Shown here piece after piece: positions 9,033 through 16,418 of a DNA stretch of 64,000 nucleotides. The DNA comes from Glutamicibacter sp. B1 (GTDB lineage: Bacteria; Actinomycetota; Actinomycetes; Actinomycetales; Micrococcaceae). Below the pieces are notes generated by a model that was given only the letters and a program-made list of their open reading frames with translations, was not told the origin of the DNA and did no database searches. A program made the translations under genes and the position numbers. The stretch is taken from assembly GCF_039602135.1 (NCBI RefSeq), contig NZ_CP125942.1:930001-994000 (forward strand). Reading direction: 5' to 3'. Position 1 is the stretch's first letter. Each line of letters opens with the position of its first letter.

Positions 9033-9842
9033 ATGAGCATTCATACCCCGATGGATCCTGGAACGCCGGTTCCGACTTCGGTACCTAAATCTACCGCCGG
9101 CAAGGGACTGGGTGTTGCTGCCCTGGTTATCGCGATCGTTGCGCTGGTGTTGTGCTGGGTCCCAATCGTGAACAACCTTGCCGCAGTCTTGGGCGTAATC
9201 GCACTCGTGTTGGGCATCGTGTCCCTGGTCATCGCGTTAAAGCGCAATGGCAGTAAGGGACTGGGGATTTCATCAAGCGTTATTGCAGTCGTCGCAATTG
9301 TTTTGGTTTTCCTCACGCAAGCGTTCTACGTTAAGGCAATTGATGAGATCGCCGAAGGCGTCCAGGATGCCGCAGACGGAGAAGTTGCGGCCCCTGCAGA
9401 AGTCGTAGAACAGGCGGCTGATGAAACCCAAGTTCTGGCGCTAGGTACGGCAGCGACAGTCGGCGAATACTCGGTCAACGTGAGCTCCGTCGACTTGGAT
9501 GCAGGTAAAGCCATCGCCAAGGTCAACGAGTTCAATGAAAAGGCGAAGGGACAATACGTACTGGTTGATGTTTCTGTGGTCTACAACGGCGATGAAGAAG
9601 GTGATGCCTGGTTGGACCTGAGCCCAGAACTTGTTGGTTCTGATGCGAGTATCTATGACACCAGCACGGCTATGGTCGTCACGGCCAAGCCAGTTACGGA
9701 TGCGCCAACCCTGACCAAGGGTGGTAAAGCCAGTTACCAAGTGGTCTTCGACGTTCCGGCGGAAGCCGTGAGTGACGCCAAGATCAGGATGAGTGAGAGT
9801 CTGTCATTTAGTGATGACTCGAAGCTCTGGGCAACCAAATAA
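9033..9842 (+). CDS. DUF4190-type membrane protein with exported DUF4352-like domain
   Basis: The 269-residue product has a Pro/Thr-rich N-terminus (MDPGTPVPTSVPKSTAGKG). Two or three closely spaced hydrophobic helices with repeated GLGVAALVIAIVALVL / GVIALVLGIVSLVIA / GLGISSSVIAVVAIVL follow, as in DUF4190 proteins. An Ala/Glu-rich linker leads to a C-terminal beta-rich domain of about 130 residues (VGEYSVNVSSVDL, GQYVLVDVSVVYNGDEEGDAWLDL, KGGKASYQVVFDVP). That pattern matches DUF4352 (telobox-like immunoglobulin-fold) domains, which sit outside the membrane in Gram-positives. GAAGGGAAACCTC precedes the ATG. Role unknown; probably cell-envelope associated. Confidence 0.75.
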   Translation: MSIHTPMDPGTPVPTSVPKSTAGKGLGVAALVIAIVALVLCWVPIVNNLAAVLGVIALVLGIVSLVIALKRNGSKGLGISSSVIAVVAIVLVFLTQAFYVKAIDEIAEGVQDAADGEVAAPAEVVEQAADETQVLALGTAATVGEYSVNVSSVDLDAGKAIAKVNEFNEKAKGQYVLVDVSVVYNGDEEGDAWLDLSPELVGSDASIYDTSTAMVVTAKPVTDAPTLTKGGKASYQVVFDVPAEAVSDAKIRMSESLSFSDDSKLWATK

Positions 9843-9868
9843 AGAACGCTAGTTACCTCGAGAAAACT

Positions 9869-9918
9869 CAGGCGTGCTGTATTTCGCCCCGACAAGGGGC
9901 GAGAACAGCACGCCTGAA
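9869..9918. terminator. Bidirectional terminator
   Basis: Perfect 13-bp outer arms TCAGGCGTGCTGT (9869-9881) and ACAGCACGCCTGA (9906-9918) enclose a second 7-bp stem TCGCCCC/GGGGCGA. T-rich sequence lies to the right and A-rich sequence to the left. It separates the convergent gene pair 9033-9842 and 9936-10373. Confidence 0.85.
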
Positions 9919-9935
9919 TTTTGGTCGCATGAAGT

Positions 9936-10373
9936 CTAGAGCTCGATTGCCGCGACGGCACGTACAGCACGCGCAGCTTCGGCACCCTTCTTCAAGAAAT
10001 GCTCGAAGTAGAACTTCTGGTGTTCATCGTTTGAGTGGAAATGATGCGGAGTCAGGCTGACCGAGAATGTTGGTACATCGGTATCCAGTTGAACGCGCAT
10101 GAGTCCGTCGACCACTGCCTGAGCCACAAAATCGTGACGGTAGATGCCGCCGTCCACTACCAGTGCTGCAGCTACGATCGCGTCGAATTTACCGCTTTTC
10201 GCAAGGCGCTGTGCCTGCAGAGGCATCTCGTAGGCGCCTGGAACGCTGATCGTATCGATGGTGTACGGGGTACCTGAGGTGTCCATATCCGCAGTAAACC
10301 CAGCCAGCGCCTGATCGACGATGTCTGCATGCCAGCTGGCCTTGATAAAAGCAATCTGTAGTGGGCTACCCAT
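9936..10373 (-). CDS. ribH: 6,7-dimethyl-8-ribityllumazine synthase, type II (RibH2-like)
   Basis: Condenses 3,4-dihydroxybutanone phosphate with the ribityl-amino-uracil intermediate in riboflavin synthesis. The 145-residue protein has the core motifs FIKASWHADIVD, SVPGAYEMPLQAQRLA (substrate-binding GAYE), ALVVDGGIYRHDFVAQAV with the catalytic His, and SVSLTPHHFHSNDEHQKFYF. The R-H-D-F and L-T-P-H-H-F-H signatures are those of the decameric RibH2 branch (as in Brucella and Mesorhizobium), not of the usual icosahedral enzyme, which has GxTxHFE. The start at 10373 is set by GGAG eight bases upstream. No other rib gene is adjacent and no FMN riboswitch is visible. It lies 109 bases downstream of a flavin-dependent oxidoreductase gene. 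A housekeeping ribH elsewhere in the genome is likely. Confidence 0.88.
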   Translation of the reverse strand: MGSPLQIAFIKASWHADIVDQALAGFTADMDTSGTPYTIDTISVPGAYEMPLQAQRLAKSGKFDAIVAAALVVDGGIYRHDFVAQAVVDGLMRVQLDTDVPTFSVSLTPHHFHSNDEHQKFYFEHFLKKGAEAARAVRAVAAIEL

Positions 10374-10482
10374 GTGATTCTCCGTATTCTTCTCTCGTAA
10401 TGACAACTGCTACTGCCCTAGCCTAATGACCTGCGATCTTGAGGCTTAATGACTTGGCAGTAGGCGAGAAGTATTACTTCAC

Positions 10483-11505
10483 TTAGCGCCAACCTAGCTG
10501 GGGAGCCACGTACTTAAGCACTGACTCGATGACGTGGGCGTTGTAGTCAACACCCAGCTGGTTAGGGACGGTCAATAACAAGGTATCAGCGGCGGCGATC
10601 GCCTCATCTTCGGCCAACTTCTTGGCCAACTCGTCGGGTTCGCCGGCGTAGGATTTGCCGAAAATGGCACGGGTTTTCGCATCGATGTTACCGACTTGAT
10701 CCGAGCTATAGCGGTCTCGGCCAAAGTACTGCCAGTCGCGTTCATCGGTCAGGGCAAAGATGCTTCGGCTCACCGAAACACGTGGCTCGCGTTGATGGCC
10801 TGCCTCTTTCCAGGCGTCGCGGTAGAGCTGAATCTGCTCGGCCTGCTGAACATGGAATGGTTTACCCGATTCGTCGTCTTTGAGGGTGGAGCTTTGCAAG
10901 TTCATACCTAGCTTGGCTGCCCAGATCGCTGTGGCGTTGGAACCTGATCCCCACCAGATACGATCGCGCAACGTTTCCGAATGGGGTTCGACGCGCAAGA
11001 GTCCAGGCGGGTTAGGGAACATTGGATTGGGGCTCGGCTGGGCGAATCCTTCGCCACTGAGTACTTCAAGTAAACGTTCGGTATGCCGCCGGCCCATATC
11101 GGCATCGGATTCGCCATCACGCGGTTCGAAACCGAAATGACGCCATCCATCGATGACCTGCTCGGGTGAACCGCGGCTGATGCCTAGCTGTAGTCGGCGA
11201 TTAGAAATCAGGTCCGCTGAGCCAGCGTCTTCAGCCATGTACAAGGGATTCTCGTAGCGCATATCAATGACGCCGGTGCCGATTTCAACGCGGCTGGTCC
11301 GCGCTCCGATGGCAGCCAAGAGTGGGAATGGGGAAGCGTACTGCTGGGCGAAGTGGTGAACCCGGAAGTAGGCACCATCTGCCCCGAGCTCTTCGGCAGC
11401 TACCGACAGGTCGATTGCTTGCAGGAGCGCATCCGAAGCACTGCGAGTGCCGGATTGAGGATGGTCGGTCCAATGACCGAAGGACAAGAATCCGATGTTC
11501 TTCAT
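10483..11505 (-). CDS. LLM-class flavin-dependent oxidoreductase
   Basis: Luciferase-like monooxygenase family protein of 340 residues, expected to use reduced FMN or F420 to oxidise a small organic compound. Visible family parts are the N-terminal strand MKNIGFLSFGHW, AEELGADGAYFRVHHF, ASPFPLLAAIGARTSRVEIGTGVI and the flavin-phosphate region DLISNRRLQLGISRGSPEQVIDGW. An insertion with RIWWGSGSNATAIWAAKLGMNL completes the barrel. It reads toward ribH2 and may share a transcript with it, although a GC-rich hairpin (10410-10417 with 10456-10463) without a T-run lies in the gap. Substrate unknown. The upstream neighbour is an XRE regulator on the same strand. Confidence 0.85.
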   Translation of the reverse strand: MKNIGFLSFGHWTDHPQSGTRSASDALLQAIDLSVAAEELGADGAYFRVHHFAQQYASPFPLLAAIGARTSRVEIGTGVIDMRYENPLYMAEDAGSADLISNRRLQLGISRGSPEQVIDGWRHFGFEPRDGESDADMGRRHTERLLEVLSGEGFAQPSPNPMFPNPPGLLRVEPHSETLRDRIWWGSGSNATAIWAAKLGMNLQSSTLKDDESGKPFHVQQAEQIQLYRDAWKEAGHQREPRVSVSRSIFALTDERDWQYFGRDRYSSDQVGNIDAKTRAIFGKSYAGEPDELAKKLAEDEAIAAADTLLLTVPNQLGVDYNAHVIESVLKYVAPQLGWR

Positions 11506-11544
11506 ACTTGAGCCAACAAGTAACTAAGGGGAGTTATTCCAGTT

Positions 11545-11838
11545 TCAGCTACGCGCAAGTTGCGCGAGGACGGGCGTGGAATCTTCGAGCGGAGTCTCAA
11601 CGTTGACTGTGGACCAGATGCGGTCGAGCGACAGATCGAGCACCATGGCCACGGCGGCGATCGTGGAGAATGCCGGTGTTGCAACTCGTCCAGTTTCGAT
11701 TTTTCGCAGGGTTTCAGGGGAAATTCCGGATTCCAGAGCTACATCGAGGATGGTGCGTTCAGCACGAGCGCGACGCAGGATGGAACCAAGGACTTTTCCT
11801 TGCTCAATTTCTCTGGCAGTGAGGGGTAATCTGACCAT
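11545..11838 (-). CDS. XRE-family helix-turn-helix regulator
   Basis: The 97-residue product is almost only a Cro/CI-type DNA-binding domain: LGSILRRARAERTILDVALESGISPETLRKIETGRVATPAFSTIAAVAMVLDLSLDRI covers five helices, with the recognition helix near SPETLRKIETG. No ligand or enzymatic domain follows, only a short tail. It is divergent from a methionine aminopeptidase gene. The 46 bases between the two starts carry a perfect 18-bp palindrome, so it probably represses itself and the peptidase gene (inference). The downstream oxidoreductase gene on the same strand may be co-transcribed. Confidence 0.85.
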   Translation of the reverse strand: MVRLPLTAREIEQGKVLGSILRRARAERTILDVALESGISPETLRKIETGRVATPAFSTIAAVAMVLDLSLDRIWSTVNVETPLEDSTPVLAQLARS

Positions 11839-11846
11839 AAGAAAAT

Positions 11847-11864
11847 TATAGTACCGGTACTATA
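11847..11864. promoter_or_regulatory. Palindromic operator between XRE gene and map
   Basis: TATAGTACCGGTACTATA is a perfect 18-bp palindrome. A partial second copy, ACCGGTATAGT, follows at 11867-11877. It sits in the shared divergent promoter, where a dimeric XRE protein would block both genes. Confidence 0.65.
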
Positions 11865-11884
11865 TGACCGGTATAGTTATTGGC

Positions 11885-12658
11885 ATGATTGAAATTCTCA
11901 CACCAGCTGAAGTTGACCGTGCCCGTGAAACCGGAGCACTGGTTGGAACCATCCTGGCGACGCTCAAAGAACGCGTCACGGTAGGTACGAATCTACTGGA
12001 AATTGATGCCTGGACCAAGGAAATGATTCTAGAGGCAGGAGCTGAATCCTGCTACGTCGACTACGCCCCATCCTTTGGCAACGGACCCTTTGGGCACTAT
12101 ATCTGCACCGGCGTGAACGATGCGGTACTTCACGGACTGCCTCGTGACTATGCCCTGGCGCAGGGTGATCTGCTGAGTTTGGACCTAGCAATTAAGTTGC
12201 GCGGGTTTGCTGCCGATGCTGCTATCAGTTTCGTTGTGGGAGCCGAAGGTTCTAACGAAGATCAGAAACTGATCGAAACGACCCAGAAAGCCCTGGAAGC
12301 TGGTATCGCGGCGGCTGGTCCGAACGCCAAAATCGGAGATCTGTCCTACGCGATGGGTGCGGTGATCAAAGCTGCTGGCTATAAGGTCAACCTGGAATTC
12401 GGCGGGCACGGCATCGGGTCAACCATGCACCAAGATCCACATGTATCCAATGACGGTCGTCCCGGACGCGGATATAAGTTGCGTCCGGGGCTCTTGCTGG
12501 CGCTGGAACCGTGGATCATGACGGACACCAATAAGCTCATTATGGACAAGGACGGGTGGACACTACGAAGCGCCACCGGATGCCGCACTGCGCACACGGA
12601 ACATACCATTGCTATTACCGAGACTGGCGCAGAAATTCTGACCCTGCCCCGTTCCTAA
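11885..12658 (+). CDS. map: Type I methionine aminopeptidase
   Basis: Removes the initiator Met from new proteins. The 257-residue protein keeps all catalytic residues of the family: His in VLHGLPRD, the two metal-binding Asp in LSLDLAIKLRGFAADAA, His in EFGGHGIG, Glu in LALEPW and Glu in HTEHTIAI. An ATG at 11864 is also in frame, but it overlaps the operator palindrome. The ATG at 11885 begins with the usual MIEILTPAEVDRARETG. Neither has a clear ribosome-binding site, so a leaderless mRNA is possible. It has its own XRE regulator and is not linked to secY/adk/infA, where the housekeeping map of actinobacteria normally sits. It is therefore probably a second, conditionally expressed paralogue. 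Confidence 0.9.
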   Translation: MIEILTPAEVDRARETGALVGTILATLKERVTVGTNLLEIDAWTKEMILEAGAESCYVDYAPSFGNGPFGHYICTGVNDAVLHGLPRDYALAQGDLLSLDLAIKLRGFAADAAISFVVGAEGSNEDQKLIETTQKALEAGIAAAGPNAKIGDLSYAMGAVIKAAGYKVNLEFGGHGIGSTMHQDPHVSNDGRPGRGYKLRPGLLLALEPWIMTDTNKLIMDKDGWTLRSATGCRTAHTEHTIAITETGAEILTLPRS

Positions 12659-12663
12659 GATTT

Positions 12664-13830
12664 TTAGGCGTTGGGTGTCTCTTGGGTTCCTGCACCTCGG
12701 CGGCGTAGCGCCGGCTCTTCTGACTGGCTCGAGCAGGCCGTGTTTGCGGTGGAGCAACACGAGCCGGAACATCCGGTGTCTGGAGCAGTTTCTCCTTGAT
12801 CCGGGGCCGCAGTGGTGTCTCGATTTTCTGCACCGAGCACCACAAAGCCGGCATCGGCGATCATTGCCAGATCGGCCTTGGCATCTTGGCCCTCGCTGGT
12901 GAGGTAATCGCCGAGGAAGAGAGAATTGGCTACTTCGAGTGCGGTCGATTGTAGGGATCGCAGATGCATTTCCCGGCCCCCGGCCATGCGAAGTTCCGTC
13001 TCAGGGCAGGCCATGCGAACTACGGCCAAGATGCGCAGGCACGCTAGGGGAGTGAGGTTCCAGGTGCCCTGAAGTGGTGTGCCATCAAAGGGCATGAGGA
13101 AGTTGACCGGAATGGAATCTGCCCCGAGATCACGTAAGGCGAAGATAGCCTCCACCAATTGTTCTGGCGTTTCTCCCATCCCCACAATCAGCCCGGAGCA
13201 AGGCGAAAGGCCACTGCTCTTAGCCTGCTGGACCGTTGAGACTCGCTCATCAAAGCTGTGGGTGCTGCAGATTTCTGGGTACAGCGACTCGGCGGTATTG
13301 AGGTTGTGGTTATAGGCGTCGGCGCCAGCTTCCTTGAGACGTTGCGCTTGGCCGTCTTTGAGGATGCCAAGGCAGGCGCAAACCTCCACGTCGGGGTGCT
13401 GGTCCTTGAGGGTTTCAATCATTGTTGCCACCCGATCGACGTCGCGATCGGTGGGGCCTTTTCCGGAAGCCACCATGCAGACTCGTGTTGCGCCCCCGGC
13501 GATGCCCAGTCCAGCTTGGTGCACAGCCTCTTCTGGTTTGAGCCACGTGTATTTGAGAATTTCTGCCTTGGAGCCCAAGCGTTGTGAACAATAGGTGCAA
13601 TCTTCTGGACAGAGGCCGGACTTGAGATTGACGAGGTAATTGACCTTGACAGTATTGCCGAAGAATTGACGGCGCAGTGTTCCGGCAGCGCTGACCAGTT
13701 TGAGGGTGTCAGCATCGCTGGTTTCCAGTAGCGCGAGTGCTTCGTCTGCGGTGAGTCGATGGCCCTTGAGAATGCTGTCGGATAACTCGGCGAATGTGGA
13801 AAATTCCAGGCGCTGGTTTGTGATGCTCAT
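12664..13830 (-). CDS. bioB: Biotin synthase BioB
   Basis: Radical-SAM enzyme that inserts sulfur into dethiobiotin. The 388-residue protein carries the CxxxCxxC iron-sulfur motif (Cys74, Cys78, Cys81). The ligands of the sulfur-donating second cluster are also present: Cys in [11 protein letters not shown], Cys in VCACLGIL, Cys in [12 protein letters not shown] and Arg in RMAGGREMH. The last 50 residues form an added tail with a cysteine cluster ([13 protein letters not shown]) followed by a charged end. Start 13830 is chosen because GAAGGA sits correctly before it; the longer reading frame would run through an operator-like palindrome. No bioA or bioD lies nearby. Regulation by a BioQ-type repressor is suggested by the palindrome at 13879-13893. 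Confidence 0.95.
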   Translation of the reverse strand: MSITNQRLEFSTFAELSDSILKGHRLTADEALALLETSDADTLKLVSAAGTLRRQFFGNTVKVNYLVNLKSGLCPEDCTYCSQRLGSKAEILKYTWLKPEEAVHQAGLGIAGGATRVCMVASGKGPTDRDVDRVATMIETLKDQHPDVEVCACLGILKDGQAQRLKEAGADAYNHNLNTAESLYPEICSTHSFDERVSTVQQAKSSGLSPCSGLIVGMGETPEQLVEAIFALRDLGADSIPVNFLMPFDGTPLQGTWNLTPLACLRILAVVRMACPETELRMAGGREMHLRSLQSTALEVANSLFLGDYLTSEGQDAKADLAMIADAGFVVLGAENRDTTAAPDQGETAPDTGCSGSCCSTANTACSSQSEEPALRRRGAGTQETPNA

Positions 13831-13878
13831 GCGTTCCTTCAGCTCGTGCCGTGAATGGCAATGTAAATCAAGGTCGTA

Positions 13879-13893
13879 TTGAACGGTGTTCAA
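13879..13893. promoter_or_regulatory. Candidate BioQ-type operator upstream of bioB
   Basis: TTGAACGGTGTTCAA is a perfect 6-3-6 palindrome 49 bases upstream of the bioB start. Its GAAC-N3-GTTC core resembles binding sites of the actinobacterial TetR-family biotin repressor BioQ. A second copy of the same arms lies at 13930-13944. Confidence 0.6.
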
Positions 13894-13915
13894 CTATGGG
13901 CTCCAATGTACACGA

Positions 13916-13956
13916 AAAAGACCTTGTCTTGAACATTGTTCAAGACAAGGTCTTTT
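13916..13956. terminator. 41-bp perfect palindrome, terminator-like with operator-like core
   Basis: Left arm AAAAGACCTTGTCTTGAAC (13916-13934), spacer ATT, and a perfectly complementary 19-base right arm (13938-13956). The A-run on the left and T-run on the right give a terminator-like hairpin in both directions. The centre reads TTGAAC-ATT-GTTCAA, matching the arms of the candidate biotin operator. It could stop transcripts of the siderophore operon before bioB, bind a repressor, or both. Confidence 0.6.
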
Positions 13957-14010
13957 GTCGGCGCTTTCAGCTCGTGGCCTCACCGTGCGCATCGGTAGGT
14001 GAGCAAAATA

Positions 14011-14043
14011 CATCGCGCCGCACGATTACTGTGCGACGCGATG
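14011..14043 (-). terminator. Terminator of the siderophore operon
   Basis: Arms CATCGCGCCGCAC (14011-14023) and GTGCGACGCGATG (14031-14043) pair with one wobble or mismatch. Read on the minus strand, the hairpin lies just after the synthetase stop and is followed by TATTTTGC. Confidence 0.7.
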
Positions 14044-14058
14044 CAAAATTATTGAGTT

Positions 14059-16407
14059 TTAGTTCGCGGCAAGCACGGCGAATGCCAATGGATTCTGCAA
14101 GTCACCGGCGTAGAGCAGACCACCGGACTGGTCGGTCAGATCCAACATCTGCTGGTTATTGCGAAGTTGCAAGCGGTTCAGGCAGGAGAGTGGGAAGGAC
14201 TGTTCAAAGAGACCTAAATCGTCAAAGCGCTGAGCGAACTCAGGGTGCGCGGCCCGGTAATCCAGCAATCGTTCCACCACGACCTTCCAGAAGTCCGACT
14301 CTGGCAGAATTCCTTCCACATCAAGTAGCGGCGCAAGGAATCTGAAGAAGGAGTCAAAGACGTCGGTGAAGACCGAGAGCACTGGATCGCCGCCGGTACG
14401 CACTCGACGGATTTCTTCAGGTAACGCGACACGATCCGAAAGGACTGCAATTTCTTCGCCCAGATCCTTGAGTAGGACCTTCTTCACCGCCCCATTCTCC
14501 AAAATCATGATGACGTTCTCACCGTGTGGCATGAAGACCAGATCATAAGCTGCGAGACAGTGAACCAAGGGAACCAGATAAGCATCGAAGTACTCGGTGA
14601 GCCATTGTTCTGGATCCAAACCACTGCGGCGGATCAGCGCTGCGGCAAAGGACTTGCCGTTGGCATCCACGTGCAGGAGGCTGGCCATGGTGGCCAGAGT
14701 TTGGCCCTCTTCAAGAAGATTAATGGGCGACTCGCGCCAAAGCGCTGCCAACATTTTGCGCTGGGCGGCGCTCTTCTCGGTGGCTGCCTCGAACTGCGGA
14801 TTACGGTAACCCACGGCCGCAATTTCGCGCAGGAGTGCCACGGGTTGCTGTGAGAGCACTGGATCGTTCTCAAATAGCTCACCGAGCCACTGGTTAATGG
14901 CGGGAGTGACCTTCATATACTCTGCGCTCAAACCACGCATGAACCCCATATTGAGGATGGACATCGCAGTCTTGACGTAGTGACGGGATGGGTTTGAAAG
15001 GTTAAAGAACGTGCGAATCGACTGCTGCGCCTGGTACTCATCCTGGCTGGTGCCAAGCCAGATGAGCTGCTTGCGGGCAATGTCGTTGGCGAAGGTGATG
15101 GACAGGCGATTTTCCCACTGCCATGGATGGACCGGGATGAAGATATAGTCTTCGGCCCGGTAGCCGGTCCCGAATAGTGCTCGATTCAGCGCCTCATCAA
15201 GCTGTTCACGTTCACCGATGTTGAGCTCGGTGGCGAGCAAGGATTCGTAATCCAAGGTGTCAATGGCGTCGAACTGGGCACGGGATTTGTGCGCTGCTGC
15301 CCAGCCGAGGTTCAGTGCAGCCCCGGTTTCTGGAGCGTAGCGCAGGTAGTCGCTGCGTCCCACACCCATGCGACCGTTGTTCGCGATAAAGCAGGGGTGT
15401 CCCTCGGTCATTGAGGACTCGACGAGTTGGAAGGACTGCGCCGCTGTGCCCGGGAACTGGGCTAAGGCGGCCGAATCGTGCGTGCTATGAACCTGCTTGT
15501 AGCAATGGCTGGACAGGGTGGAAGAGAGCTCTTCCAAGTAGGTCGGTAGCTGAGCGTCTGAGAGGGTGAGCTCGCGGTAGAAACGAGTCACGAAGTCAAT
15601 GACGTCTATTTCTGCTGGTTGCCAGGTGCCATCGATGAATTCGTGGTGTTCTAGGCTCTGGGGTTGAACCAACCAGTGATTGAGCTGGAACTGACGTGCA
15701 GCGAAGAGATAACGGTGTCCGTCCTTCTGAACCGAGTAGGTGCCGTCACCGTGATCAGCCGGTTCCAGCAATCGTTCGTGGGAAAACTCGCCCAATGCCT
15801 TGGCCAGCACGTGACGGTTAGCCCTTTCCCAGTTTTCGGGGGACAGGAACGATGAACCAAGATTGTGACCAGTTGCCTTTTCAAAATCATTACGGGTGCA
15901 GATGGAGAGCAAAGCCCGTTTGATCGTGCCATCGTGCTCAAGAAGTTTAATTGGGCGTACTGGACGGAATCCGACGCGGGCGTTCAGCGCATGAATGGCC
16001 TTATTGCGCACATCGGGTTCAACGATGATCCGCTCGACACCAGGTGCGGCAAACGCATGGTTGACCGCAGCAGTCATCGCCTCCTGGGTGAATCCAGGTT
16101 GTGGGTTTTCGCTGGCGGGGGCAAGGAAATGCAAGCCCCGGTCGCCGCGTACGTAGTTGTACGCCTGCGCTAACGGTGAGGTTGCCGGGTTGTACAGTTC
16201 GACGAGGAATCGGGGTTGTGCCGAATCATCGATTCCCAGCAGCACCTCGTAATCCTCGGTGGCCAGCAGCGAAGCGTACTCGGTGGCAATTTCTGCCTCG
16301 GTGGCCTGGGGCATACCCCAAAATGTGGCGTGTTCGGTGGCGATCCAGGAGTGCAACAAGGCGGTATCTTGTGGCAGCTGAACGGATCGAAAAGTAAAGG
16401 TGGTCAT
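14059..16407 (-). CDS. Siderophore synthetase: GNAT acyltransferase fused to IucA/IucC (DesC-DesD type)
   Basis: The 782-residue protein joins two steps of NIS hydroxamate siderophore assembly. Residues 1 to about 185 are a GNAT-fold acyltransferase of the IucB/AlcB type (LHSWIATEHATFWGMP, HFLAPASENPQPGF, ALNARVGFRPVRPIKLLEHD), expected to acylate an N-hydroxydiamine. Residues from about 190 on are an IucA/IucC synthetase with FIANNGRMGVGRSDYLRY (nucleotide binding), HPWQWEN, KTAMSILNMGFMRGLSAEYM and MPHGENVIMILENG. In Streptomyces these are separate proteins, DesC and DesD. Start 16407 has AAGGAC eight bases upstream. It is the last gene of a three-gene operon, 11 bases after the monooxygenase gene. 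Product likely of the desferrioxamine/bisucaberin class (inference). Confidence 0.9.
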   Translation of the reverse strand: MTTFTFRSVQLPQDTALLHSWIATEHATFWGMPQATEAEIATEYASLLATEDYEVLLGIDDSAQPRFLVELYNPATSPLAQAYNYVRGDRGLHFLAPASENPQPGFTQEAMTAAVNHAFAAPGVERIIVEPDVRNKAIHALNARVGFRPVRPIKLLEHDGTIKRALLSICTRNDFEKATGHNLGSSFLSPENWERANRHVLAKALGEFSHERLLEPADHGDGTYSVQKDGHRYLFAARQFQLNHWLVQPQSLEHHEFIDGTWQPAEIDVIDFVTRFYRELTLSDAQLPTYLEELSSTLSSHCYKQVHSTHDSAALAQFPGTAAQSFQLVESSMTEGHPCFIANNGRMGVGRSDYLRYAPETGAALNLGWAAAHKSRAQFDAIDTLDYESLLATELNIGEREQLDEALNRALFGTGYRAEDYIFIPVHPWQWENRLSITFANDIARKQLIWLGTSQDEYQAQQSIRTFFNLSNPSRHYVKTAMSILNMGFMRGLSAEYMKVTPAINQWLGELFENDPVLSQQPVALLREIAAVGYRNPQFEAATEKSAAQRKMLAALWRESPINLLEEGQTLATMASLLHVDANGKSFAAALIRRSGLDPEQWLTEYFDAYLVPLVHCLAAYDLVFMPHGENVIMILENGAVKKVLLKDLGEEIAVLSDRVALPEEIRRVRTGGDPVLSVFTDVFDSFFRFLAPLLDVEGILPESDFWKVVVERLLDYRAAHPEFAQRFDDLGLFEQSFPLSCLNRLQLRNNQQMLDLTDQSGGLLYAGDLQNPLAFAVLAAN

Positions 16408-16418
16408 CAAGTAAGTCC

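Noticed and set aside
10374..10482. FMN riboswitch before ribH2
   Set aside because: The gap is too short and lacks the conserved RFN helices; only a simple 8-bp hairpin is present.
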